A stretch of DNA of 64,000 bases from Janthinobacterium sp. B9-8. Its GTDB lineage: Bacteria > Pseudomonadota > Gammaproteobacteria > Burkholderiales > Chitinibacteraceae. The stretch covers positions 2,359,740 to 2,423,739 of the forward strand of contig NZ_CP014222.1 of assembly GCF_000969645.2 (NCBI RefSeq), given 5' to 3'. Shown one piece after another: positions 37,397-45,678 of this stretch. Position numbers and translations under genes: made by a program. The number at the start of each line of letters is the position of its first letter. Position 1 is the stretch's first letter. Under the pieces are notes generated by a model that was not told the origin of the DNA, made no database searches, and saw only the letters and a list, made by a program, of their open reading frames with translations.

Positions 37397-38426
37397 CCTG
37401 CCCCGCCGCCGCCTGCTGCAAAGTCTGGCGCTCTTAGCTCTGCCGCTGCCCGCATGGGCGGCTGGTGAAGCAGCGCCCGTTTTACTTGCCGCCCAGCTGA
37501 GTAAAAACTTTGGCGCAGTCGGAGGAAAAACGATAGTCACCCCCACGCGCGGCCACGGCATCATCCCCATTACAGGCAATGAAGCCATCCTCCTTGCACG
37601 CCGCCCCGGCTACTGGATGATGCGCATTAACTGGCAAACGGGAGAGATCATCCGGCAAGTTGCCGCCGCAGAAAACCGCCACTTCTTTGGCCACGCCGTG
37701 CTTAGCTCCGATGGCCGCACCTTACTCACTAGCGAAAACAATATCCAGACCGGCCAGGGCATCATCGGCCTTTACCACCCGCAAACCCTGCAAAGACTTG
37801 GGGAGCTGCCCAGCCACGGCATTGGCCCGCACGAGCTGCTGTTTATCGATAAGCAAACACTAGCGGTTGCCAACGGCGGCATCCTTACCCTGCCTAAGAG
37901 TGGGCGTGAAAAGCTGAATCTGGCCAGCATGCAGCCCAGCGTAGTGCTGCTCGACTGGCCATCGGGGCAAAAGAAAAATGAGTATATTCTGCCTGACACG
38001 GACCTTAGCCTGCGCCATCTGGCCCTCAGCAGTGATGGCACACTCGGCATCGCCATTCAGGCCGAATCGCCAAGGGGGGACAGCGTAGACGATGCGCCAC
38101 TCTTGGCCATCTTGCGAGACGGCAAGCTAAGCCTCGCTGAGACCGTGCCCGGTCTGGGAGGCTACGCCGCCAGCATAGCCGCCGTTGGCACGCAATTTAT
38201 CCTCAGCTGCCTTGAGGGCAACGCGCTGGCTATTTGGGATAGTCACGGCAAAGCCCAAAAACAATGTGGACTGCTGCGCCCCGCAGGCATCGCCCCATGG
38301 GGAGATAAAGCCTATATCAGCACCGAGCTGGGCGTGATTACCCTGCTTGATCCACAGAACGGCACGCTTACGCCAGTATCCAGCCACCCCGGCATCAAAT
38401 GGGACAATCATCTGATTGTGGTTTAA
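37386..38426 (+). CDS. DUF1513 domain protein
   Basis: The 346-residue protein belongs to DUF1513, which typically follows imelysin and di-haem genes. The N-terminus LPRRRLLQSLALLALPLPAWA looks like a twin-arginine signal. The remainder is repetitive beta-strand sequence, probably a propeller (LLARRPGYWMM, GHAVLSSDGRTLLTSEN, LRHLALSSDGTLGIAIQ). The ATG at 37386 overlaps the imelysin stop codon region; a frame starting at 37221 would overlap it far more and lacks a signal. The function of the family is not established. Confidence 0.9.
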   Translation: MAINLPRRRLLQSLALLALPLPAWAAGEAAPVLLAAQLSKNFGAVGGKTIVTPTRGHGIIPITGNEAILLARRPGYWMMRINWQTGEIIRQVAAAENRHFFGHAVLSSDGRTLLTSENNIQTGQGIIGLYHPQTLQRLGELPSHGIGPHELLFIDKQTLAVANGGILTLPKSGREKLNLASMQPSVVLLDWPSGQKKNEYILPDTDLSLRHLALSSDGTLGIAIQAESPRGDSVDDAPLLAILRDGKLSLAETVPGLGGYAASIAAVGTQFILSCLEGNALAIWDSHGKAQKQCGLLRPAGIAPWGDKAYISTELGVITLLDPQNGTLTPVSSHPGIKWDNHLIVV

Positions 38427-38448
38427 AAACCAAGCGCTACTGTGTACA

Positions 38449-38577
38449 AAAACCCAAGTCTTGAACCCTCAATCCCACAGAGGACACAGAGTTACACGGA
38501 GAAAATCTCATTTTTTCTGTTTTTCTCCGTGGCTTTCCGTGTTCTCCCTTTCCTCCGTGGTTCAAGATTTGGGTTTT
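38449..38577. repeat. full palindromic copy of the AACACGGAGTTTCAC repeat
   Basis: This 129-bp element has ends AAAACCCAAGTCTTGAACC (38449-38467) and GGTTCAAGATTTGGGTTTT (38559-38577), which are inverted repeats with one mismatch. Between them, CAGAGGACACAGAGTTACACGGAGAAAA faces TTTTCTCCGTGGCTTTCCGTG. It is the only complete inverted form of six copies in the window. Confidence 0.8.
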
Positions 38578-38705
38578 GATGTGGGGTATAACTTCCACTG
38601 AGCTGTACTAGCAAATATGGGACAAACCATCCATTCATGGCTTGAAATAAGGGCGTACCGCTCGCATCTACTCAACTTGCTGCGTAAGCCTTTCGGAAAG
38701 TATCC

Positions 38706-39170
38706 ATGAGTCAGGAAACACCGCCTTCTTTAAGCCCTCCGCCATCTGGCTATGCCGCATGGCTGATTGAGCTTAAAACGCGTATCCACAGCGCCCAACA
38801 ACGCGCGGCGCTGGCGATTAATCGCGAATTGGTGCTGCTGTACTGGCAGATTGGCAAGGATATTTTAGAACGCCAGGCCAATGAGGGCTGGGGTGCGAAG
38901 GTGATAGAACGGCTAGCGCATGATTTGCGTACCGCGTTTCCGGAGATGAAAGGCTTTTCATCGCGCAATCTTAAATATATGCGCGCTTTTGCTGATGCCT
39001 GGCCTGATCCGGCAATTGTGCAGCAGGCTGCTGCACAATTGCCTTGGGGACATAATTTGCTACTCCTTTCAAAACAAAAAGACCCTGCACTACGCTTAGC
39101 TTACGCACAAAGAACAAGAATTAGGAGAATGGCTTTAGCCTTTTTCCCGAACAACATGATTCGCGGCTAA
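38706..39170 (+). pseudogene. truncated YhcG-type (DUF1016) gene
   Basis: The 154-residue product has the N-terminal helical domain of YhcG-family PDDEXK nuclease proteins (INRELVLLYWQIGKDILERQ, GFSSRNLKYMRAFADAWP, LPWGHNLLLLSKQKDPALRLAYAQ). Family members are usually much longer and continue with a C-terminal nuclease domain. Here similarity stops after LRLAYAQ, and the frame runs into a palindromic element (39121-39182) that supplies the stop codon. The C-terminal part is absent. It is therefore a remnant, and the oligopeptidase gene follows directly. Confidence 0.8.
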
Positions 39171-39182
39171 AGCCGTTCCTAA
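39121..39182. repeat. palindromic element at the truncation point of the yhcG remnant
   Basis: GGCTTTAGCC (39131-39140) pairs perfectly with GGCTAAAGCC (39165-39174). The arms extend imperfectly through TTAGGAGAAT and GTTCCTAA. It sits between the end of yhcG similarity and the oligopeptidase start codon. Confidence 0.7.
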
Positions 39183-39204
39183 CACACCACCACAGAGCCA
39201 TCAC

Positions 39205-41238
39205 ATGAGCAATCCACTTCTCGATCTAAGCGGTAAATTACCCGACTATCCAAGCGTTAAACCTGAACACGTCAGCCCGGCGCTGGACACACTCTTAGCC
39301 AGCTCCGCTGCCGCTGTTGCCGCTGCCGAGCAAGTCCAGAACCCAACATGGGCCAGCTTTGTAGAGCCGCTGGATGCTGCGCTGGAAAAACTCAGCCTAG
39401 CCTGGGGCGTAGTTGCGCATTTAGAAAGCGTGGTTACCACGCCTGAGCTGCGTGAGGTTTACAACGCCAATATCGCGCGCATCTCCAACTTTTATACCGA
39501 GCTGGGCCAGAATGAGCTGCTCTATGCGCAATACAAGCTGATTGCTGCCAGCGCCGAATTTGCCAGCTACAACGCGGCCAGAAAAACCATTATTGAAGAC
39601 ACACTCAGGGATTTCCGCCTGAGCGGTGCAGAGCTACCCGAAGCGCAAAAACAGCGCTTTGCCGAAATCGCCGAAGAGCTGTCCGAGCTGACGGTTAAGT
39701 TTGGCCAGAACGTGATGGATGCCACCGATGAGTGGGGCCTTTATATTGAAGACATCGCAGAATTAGATGGCCTGCCGCAAGACTGGTTATCTGCTGCCAA
39801 ATCCGCTGCGACCGCCGATGGAAAAACCGGCTACAAAGTCACGCTAAAGCAGCCCAGCCAGGGCCCGGTGATGCAGTTCTGCAGCAACCGCAAACTGCGC
39901 GAAACGGTTTATCACGCCAATGCCACCCGTGCCTCAGAATTTGGCCCGGAAGAGCGCGACAACGGCCCGCTGATTAAACGCATCCACGCCTTACGTACCG
40001 AAGCCGCACAATTACTGGGCTTTAATAACTATGGCGAAGAATCACTGGCCACCAAAATGGCTGACACGCCTGCTGAGGTTGCAGAATTCCTGCGCAATCT
40101 GGGCCACGGCGCTAAGCCTTTTGCTGCCAAAGATCGTGCAGAACTTAAAACATTCGCTAAAGAACAGCTCGGCTTAGACGAGCTGGCCGTCTGGGATTAT
40201 GGCTACGCGGCCGAAAAACTCTCTGAAGCCAAATACGCCTTCTCTGCCCAAGAAGTAAAAGCTTACTTTACCGAGCCCACGGTTTTATCTGGCCTGTTTA
40301 AAGTAATTGAATCCTTGTACAGCCTGCGCTTTGTGAAAGCCAGCGCCCCTGTATGGCACCCAGATGTAAACTACTACGCCCTGCAAAACCTGGATGGCAG
40401 CGCGGTGGGTGGCTTGTATCTGGATCTGTACGCACGTACCGGCAAGCAAGGCGGCGCATGGATGAACGATGTCCTCAGCCGCGATCGCAAAGGTGAGGAA
40501 TTACAAAACCCTGTTGCCCTCGTGGTATGTAATTTCTCTGCCGGCGTAGATGGCAAACCAGCCCTGCTGACACACGACGATGTAATCACCCTCTTCCACG
40601 AATTTGGCCATGCCCTGCACCACCTCTTAACCGAGGTCGATGAATCCGGCGTATCCGGCATCAACGGCGTGGAATGGGATGCAGTCGAATTGCCTAGCCA
40701 GTTTATGGAAAACTTCTGCTGGGAATGGCAAGTCTTACCTGATCTAACTCACCATGTAGATAGCGGCGCAGCACTGCCACGCGAGCTATTCGACAAAATG
40801 CTGGCGGCAAAAAACTTTATGAGCGGCAGCGGCATGGTTCGCCAAGTTTTGCTCTCGCTATTTGATATGGAGCTGCACGCCAGCACCGATGCCATTGACG
40901 CCGCCATGCAAAATGCCGCACTGGTGGCCGAATTCGAAATGCCGGTCGCCCCAAGCTATAACCGCTGGTTTAACACCTTCAGCCATATTTTTGCCGGTGG
41001 CTATGCGGCGGGTTATTACAGCTATAAATGGGCGGAAGTGCTGTCTGCCGACGCCTATTCTGCTTTTGAAGAAGCCGCTGCCACTGGCAAATCCATCCTG
41101 GACCCCGCCACTGGCGCACGCTTCAGAAAAGAAGTGCTCGCCATGGGCGGCAGCCGCCCAGCGATTGACTCCTTCACGGCTTTCCGTGGCCGCAAACCAG
41201 AAGTAGCGGCTTTGCTGAGGCATAATGGTTTGAATTAA
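39205..41238 (+). CDS. prlC: oligopeptidase A (M3 family metallopeptidase)
   Basis: The 677-residue cytoplasmic zinc peptidase degrades short peptides, including cleaved signal peptides. The motif HEFGH is at residues 465-469, inside TLFHEFGHALHHLLTE, and VEWDAVELPSQFMENF supplies the third ligand region. The C-terminal FAGGYAAGYYSYKWAEVLSADAYSAFEE block is typical of M3 enzymes. Length and motifs fit OpdA/PrlC. The ribosome-binding site is weak. It is followed by a hairpin terminator shared with the convergent S9 peptidase gene. Confidence 0.96.
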   Translation: MSNPLLDLSGKLPDYPSVKPEHVSPALDTLLASSAAAVAAAEQVQNPTWASFVEPLDAALEKLSLAWGVVAHLESVVTTPELREVYNANIARISNFYTELGQNELLYAQYKLIAASAEFASYNAARKTIIEDTLRDFRLSGAELPEAQKQRFAEIAEELSELTVKFGQNVMDATDEWGLYIEDIAELDGLPQDWLSAAKSAATADGKTGYKVTLKQPSQGPVMQFCSNRKLRETVYHANATRASEFGPEERDNGPLIKRIHALRTEAAQLLGFNNYGEESLATKMADTPAEVAEFLRNLGHGAKPFAAKDRAELKTFAKEQLGLDELAVWDYGYAAEKLSEAKYAFSAQEVKAYFTEPTVLSGLFKVIESLYSLRFVKASAPVWHPDVNYYALQNLDGSAVGGLYLDLYARTGKQGGAWMNDVLSRDRKGEELQNPVALVVCNFSAGVDGKPALLTHDDVITLFHEFGHALHHLLTEVDESGVSGINGVEWDAVELPSQFMENFCWEWQVLPDLTHHVDSGAALPRELFDKMLAAKNFMSGSGMVRQVLLSLFDMELHASTDAIDAAMQNAALVAEFEMPVAPSYNRWFNTFSHIFAGGYAAGYYSYKWAEVLSADAYSAFEEAAATGKSILDPATGARFRKEVLAMGGSRPAIDSFTAFRGRKPEVAALLRHNGLN

Positions 41239-41261
41239 GGGAAGGGCTTGGGTATGCGAAA

Positions 41262-41324
41262 AAAACCCACGTCTTGAACCACAGAGGGCACAGAGAACAC
41301 GGAGTTCCACAGAGAAAAGCCTTA
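41262..41324 (+). repeat. dispersed repeat, AACACGGAGTTTCAC family (half copy)
   Basis: It reads AAAAAACCCACGTCTTGAACC, then CAGAGGGCACAGAGAACACGG and AGTTCCACAGAGAAAA. It resembles the left arm of the full palindrome at 38449. Confidence 0.75.
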
Positions 41325-41380
41325 TTTAAATTTGTGTCACTTCATGTTCTTTGACTACACAATCTCAAGCATTAAGCCTT

Positions 41381-41441
41381 CGTAGGGCGGGTGAAACCCG
41401 CGAGCAATGCTGAAAAATATGCGGGTTTCACCCGCCCTACG
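41381..41441. repeat. perfect palindrome of the CGTAGGGCGGGT family
   Basis: The 21-bp arms (41381-41401 and 41421-41441) are perfect inverted repeats with a 19-nt loop. Arms of this kind recur, singly or paired, at 16689, 36264 and 62559. Confidence 0.85.
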
Positions 41442-41458
41442 ATTGACATGCTTTATAG

Positions 41459-41484
41459 ATAAACGGGCCATCTAGCCCGTTTAT
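41459..41484. terminator. bidirectional terminator between prlC and the S9 peptidase gene
   Basis: ATAAACGGGC (41459-41468) pairs perfectly with GCCCGTTTAT (41475-41484) across a 6-nt loop. It lies between convergent genes. Confidence 0.85.
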
Positions 41485-41496
41485 TCATTCTTCCCC

Positions 41497-43410
41497 CTAC
41501 TTCAAATACGCCTCCAAAAACCGAATCGAATGACCAATCGAATAAACGCGATTTTCGCGCTTGGCAGCGCCGTGGCCTTCGTCGGCAAACAGCATCAGCT
41601 CGGCTGGTACATTGCGTTTTTGGGCTGCCTCATACATTTGCACCGCTTCGCCCACAGGCACACGCGGATCGGACACGCCTTGAATCAACATCAACGGGGC
41701 AATCAGCTTATCGATATGGTTAATCGGCGAGAGCTGAATTAAGGCATCACGATCTTTCACCGGATCGCCATATTCAGCGATGCGCAGCGCACGGCGATAA
41801 GGCGCGGTGTTTTGTAAGAAGCTCATAAAATTAGAGATGCCCACAGTAGAAACGCCTGCATCGTAGCTGCCCGCAAACATTGTCATCCCCGCCAGGGTGG
41901 AATAACCACCGTAGCTGCCGCCAATAATCCCCACCTTCGGCACTTGGCCTCCCTTGCCCCACTTGGCGCGGATATGGCGCGAGGCGTCTTCGATATCGCT
42001 CACCACCTGCAGGCGTTTTGGGCCATCGTCCATCGCCAGCCACGCTTTGCCATAGCCATCCGAGCCACGCACATTTGGCTCGGCAAAGATAAACCCTGCG
42101 TCTACATAGAGCTGCGCCACAGGGGAAAAGCCTGCCTTGATTTGCGCTTCCGGGCCACCATGAAAATGCACCACTACCGGGCAAGTGATCGTTGCGCACT
42201 GGGCAGGCCATCGCACAAACATCGGAATCGGCGTGCCATCTCTGGCGGGATAAGTCTCTAAGCTGGCTCTGGCAAAGCGCTGTGTATCGACTTCCGGGCT
42301 CATGGCCTGCTGCCACTGCACCAGCTTGCCAGTCGCCCACTCATAGCGATAACTTAAGCGTGGCGACTTGGCCGTTTCTGCGCTAATCAGGCTAAAGCGC
42401 CCATCTGGGCTGTGCCCGCTGATAATGACATGATCAGCGTCTTTAAATGAGGGCAGCTTAATCGGCTGCAAATTGCTGGCATCCAGCGCAAAGCTGCGGG
42501 TATAGCCCGCTTCGTTCACGCTATAGCTAATATGCCTGCGGGATTGATCCAGCTGAAAACTGCTCACACCCCAGTTTATCTCTGGAGAAATCGGCTTAAA
42601 CTGGCCTGCTTTCCATTGATAAAGGCGGCGGAAGTTACCGAATTTAGATGTTTGCACAATCAGCTCGTCAGCACCTGCGCCATAAGCAGCCTGATATTCT
42701 TCTTTTTCATTCTGACCAAACAGCGGCTTTAGCTCGCCATTATTGAGCTCGTAATATTCCGCAGCCAAATTAGTAATGGTTTTTTCCAGTAAGATGCGCC
42801 CATGCCGCTGATCTGCAATATTCCACAAGCCCGGCTGATCGAACACCACTTGTTTTGTGCCACTGCTGATATGAAATCGATACAGGGTGTAGCTGTCTTT
42901 TTGCTTATCATTGGCGCTGTAATACACGTACTGATTATCGTCAGAAACAAAAGCGAAACGAGTTTGCACACCGGCTATATGCTGAATTGCTTTTAAGGCA
43001 CCGCCCGCTGCAGGCTGCAAATAAAGGCCAGGATTTTCTTCGCCCTTGCGATCACGCTGAATCACTAAGGTTTGCCCGTCGGGGCTAATCCCCGCAATTT
43101 GCGTCGCATCCTCTCCACCCGTCATTTGCACCGGAAAGCGCTGCGGGCCATCCAGACGCCAGACCTGGCTCACCCCCGTTACCCGCCAGTTAAAATACAG
43201 CCGCGTGCCATCGGGGCTAAGTAGGCCCGCTGAGGGGCTGGAAATATCCAGCATGCTTTGAATGCGCCGCGATAAACCTGGCTCCAATGGCTTGGGGCGA
43301 AAGGCTTCAATGGTCTCTTTACTGACACTTTCAGCGCCTAAACCCGCATAATCAATCGCATAGGCGGGGCTGCTGAGCAAAACGCCCAAGAGCAAGGAGT
43401 GGATTTTCAT
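41497..43410 (-). CDS. S9-family prolyl oligopeptidase-like peptidase
   Basis: The 637-residue exported serine peptidase has a signal peptide ending PAYA. A seven-bladed beta-propeller region (residues about 40-380) precedes the alpha/beta hydrolase domain. The nucleophile Ser499 is in GGSYGGYS; the Asp and His are in GVSDPRVP and DEGHGAAKREN. The start at 43410 follows AGGAAGC; the open frame continues 52 codons upstream without a start signal. It likely trims peptides in the periplasm. It is divergent from a methyltransferase gene. Confidence 0.93.
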   Translation of the reverse strand: MKIHSLLLGVLLSSPAYAIDYAGLGAESVSKETIEAFRPKPLEPGLSRRIQSMLDISSPSAGLLSPDGTRLYFNWRVTGVSQVWRLDGPQRFPVQMTGGEDATQIAGISPDGQTLVIQRDRKGEENPGLYLQPAAGGALKAIQHIAGVQTRFAFVSDDNQYVYYSANDKQKDSYTLYRFHISSGTKQVVFDQPGLWNIADQRHGRILLEKTITNLAAEYYELNNGELKPLFGQNEKEEYQAAYGAGADELIVQTSKFGNFRRLYQWKAGQFKPISPEINWGVSSFQLDQSRRHISYSVNEAGYTRSFALDASNLQPIKLPSFKDADHVIISGHSPDGRFSLISAETAKSPRLSYRYEWATGKLVQWQQAMSPEVDTQRFARASLETYPARDGTPIPMFVRWPAQCATITCPVVVHFHGGPEAQIKAGFSPVAQLYVDAGFIFAEPNVRGSDGYGKAWLAMDDGPKRLQVVSDIEDASRHIRAKWGKGGQVPKVGIIGGSYGGYSTLAGMTMFAGSYDAGVSTVGISNFMSFLQNTAPYRRALRIAEYGDPVKDRDALIQLSPINHIDKLIAPLMLIQGVSDPRVPVGEAVQMYEAAQKRNVPAELMLFADEGHGAAKRENRVYSIGHSIRFLEAYLK

Positions 43411-43640
43411 TTGCTTCCTATTTAATCGTAACGGTTCTGATGAACTCAGACCTAAAATCTGTAGATGCAGAGAAAACATAAAAGGCGAGTATGTAATAAG
43501 ACAAAGAGGCGCAAGGCAGCTGCATGGATTAATTACAGCAGAATAACTATTAACCCAGCCTATCATCAGCCAGATTAAAGAAATATCGATCTTCCGGCAA
43601 CTGCGGCTAGCACCAAGAAGCTACATTTATAGAGAACACA

Positions 43641-44270
43641 ATGAGCTCAGAAACACACAATCCGCTCACCCTGATTAGCCAGCAAACACTGGCACACTAT
43701 CAGGCCAATGCAGAAAGCTTCAAAGCAGGCACGGCGGATCATGATGTCAGCCAGAATATTGCGGCACTGCTCCGTCATATCCACACCGCCGCTCCTTTCG
43801 ATATTCTGGATTTTGGCTGCGGCCCCGGCAGGGATTTAAAACAGTTTGTAGCACTCGGCCATCACCCCGTAGGCCTCGATGGCACTGCCCGTTTTGTGGA
43901 AATGGCCAAAGCAGAGTGTGGCGTAGACGTTTGGCAGCAGGATTTTCTGGCACTTAACTTACCAGTTGCTCGCTTTGACGGCATCTTTGCCAACGCCGTT
44001 TTATTCCACATCCCCAGCCAGGAGTTAGCACGGGTATTAAGCCAGCTCCATGCCGCACTCAGGCTGGGCGGCGTGCTGTTTAGCTCCAACCCACGCGGCG
44101 ATAATGTAGAAGGCTGGAATCAAGGCCGCTATGGTGCGTATTACAATCTGGAAACGTGGCAAAGCTATTTAATCGCCGCAGGATTTATCGAGCTAGAACA
44201 CTACTACCGCCCTGCTGGCCTGCCACGAGAACAACAGCCTTGGTTAGCCAGCGTTTGGCGGGCCATTTAA
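43641..44270 (+). CDS. class I SAM-dependent methyltransferase
   Basis: The 209-residue enzyme has the SAM-binding motif LDFGCGPGRD (near residues 54-63), followed by PVGLDGTARFVEMAK and the motif FDGIFANAVLFHIPS. The fold is the standard class I type. Nothing shows the substrate; small-molecule methyltransferases of the UbiE/tellurite-resistance sort look similar. It starts after AGAGAACACA and is divergent from the S9 peptidase gene. Confidence 0.9.
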   Translation: MSSETHNPLTLISQQTLAHYQANAESFKAGTADHDVSQNIAALLRHIHTAAPFDILDFGCGPGRDLKQFVALGHHPVGLDGTARFVEMAKAECGVDVWQQDFLALNLPVARFDGIFANAVLFHIPSQELARVLSQLHAALRLGGVLFSSNPRGDNVEGWNQGRYGAYYNLETWQSYLIAAGFIELEHYYRPAGLPREQQPWLASVWRAI

Positions 44271-44367
44271 TACCACGTTTAGCGCATCAATACCTGTATG
44301 TTTTTAGCTGCACTACCCTGCTCTTTACTGGATAATCCCCCTCTTTCTTTCGCCCTGCCATTCTTGC

Positions 44368-45642
44368 ATGCACACACTGTCACAACTTCGCTCTGGGCAA
44401 CTCAAAGGCATTAAGCGTCTGGATTTATCTTGTGGGCTGACCACTTTCCCGGAAGAAATCTTTTCCCTAGCGGATTCCTTAGAGATTCTGAATTTATCCG
44501 GCAATGCGTTATCCTGCCTGCCCGATGATTTACCACGACTAAAATCTTTGAAAGTGATTTTTTGCTCAGACAATCAATTCGATCATTTGCCTGAAGTGCT
44601 AGGGCGCTGCAGCAAGCTCAGCATGGTGGGATTTAAAGCCAATCAAATTCAAACAGTCAGCGCAGCGGCTTTGCCATCAGAACTACGCTGGCTGATTCTT
44701 ACAGACAATCAAATCAGCCATTTACCCGCCGAGCTAGGCCAGTGCCATGCCTTGCAAAAACTCATGCTGGCCGGTAACCGGCTGCAATCCTTACCCGAAA
44801 CGCTAGCCGCTTGCAAAAATCTGGAGCTGATCCGTATCTCTGCCAACCAGCTTCAAGCTTTACCAGACTGGCTATTTAGCTTACCTAAATTGGCATGGCT
44901 GGCCTTTGCAGGCAATCCCTTCTGCCCAACGCCTGCAGCACAGCACGCACCAGCAATTCACTGGCAAGATCTAGAGGTGGCCGAGCAGTTAGGGGAAGGC
45001 GCTTCCGGTGTGATTTACAAAGCACTGTGGCAACAAGAAAAACCCAGAGCTGTCGCACTCAAGCTATTTAAAGGCGCACTCACCAGCGATGGTCTGCCCC
45101 AAAGTGAGATGGCCGCATGCATCGCAGCAGGAGAACATCCCAGCTTAATTGGTGCCATTGGCCAGGTAGAGCATCCCGATCAACACTCGGCGCTGCTCAT
45201 GCCGCTGATTGATGGCTTTAGCAACCTTGCCGAGCCGCCAAGCTTAGAATCGTGCACCCGTGATATCTATGCTCAAGATCAGTATTTCAGCCTAGAAAAC
45301 ACATTAAAGATTGCCCATAGTATTGCAGCCGCTGCCGAGCATTTACACGCAGCCCATATTCTGCATGGCGATTTATATGCGCATAATATTTTAATTAGCC
45401 CAGAGAATGAAACACGATTAGGCGATTTTGGCGCGGCGTCTTTTTATACCCCTGAGCAAAACTTGCTCCAGAATATTGAAGTACGCGCTTTTGCTTGTTT
45501 ATTAGAAGAATTACTTAGCCGTACACAGGGATCAGCGGCGACTTTAGATAAGCTGGCTAATCTGCAAATAAGCAGTGCACAAGCCACAATCAGTGCAAGG
45601 CCCTCATTTTCAGAAATAAAGAAAATACTAAGCTCTTTATAA
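44368..45642 (+). CDS. leucine-rich repeat protein kinase
   Basis: The 424-residue cytoplasmic protein joins eight leucine-rich repeats (about residues 12-190, 23-residue units such as LEILNLSGNALSCLPDDLPR) to a eukaryotic-like Ser/Thr kinase domain. The glycine loop is GEGASGVI (209-216), the lysine is Lys232, and the helix C glutamate is probably Glu247. The catalytic loop is HGDLYAHN (333-340), with HGD replacing HRD, and DFG is at 353-355. All chemical residues are present, so it should be active. It has no membrane segment or signal. It converges with an HD-GYP gene. The target and signal are unknown. Confidence 0.88.
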   Translation: MHTLSQLRSGQLKGIKRLDLSCGLTTFPEEIFSLADSLEILNLSGNALSCLPDDLPRLKSLKVIFCSDNQFDHLPEVLGRCSKLSMVGFKANQIQTVSAAALPSELRWLILTDNQISHLPAELGQCHALQKLMLAGNRLQSLPETLAACKNLELIRISANQLQALPDWLFSLPKLAWLAFAGNPFCPTPAAQHAPAIHWQDLEVAEQLGEGASGVIYKALWQQEKPRAVALKLFKGALTSDGLPQSEMAACIAAGEHPSLIGAIGQVEHPDQHSALLMPLIDGFSNLAEPPSLESCTRDIYAQDQYFSLENTLKIAHSIAAAAEHLHAAHILHGDLYAHNILISPENETRLGDFGAASFYTPEQNLLQNIEVRAFACLLEELLSRTQGSAATLDKLANLQISSAQATISARPSFSEIKKILSSL

Positions 45643-45646
45643 AAAA

Positions 45647-45678
45647 GCATCATTAAAACACTCTCGTTTTAATGATGC
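45647..45678. terminator. bidirectional terminator overlapping the HD-GYP stop codon
   Basis: GCATCATTAAAAC (45647-45659) pairs perfectly with GTTTTAATGATGC (45666-45678). The right arm contains the stop codon and last codons of the HD-GYP gene, and the left arm follows the kinase stop by 5 bp. Confidence 0.85.
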
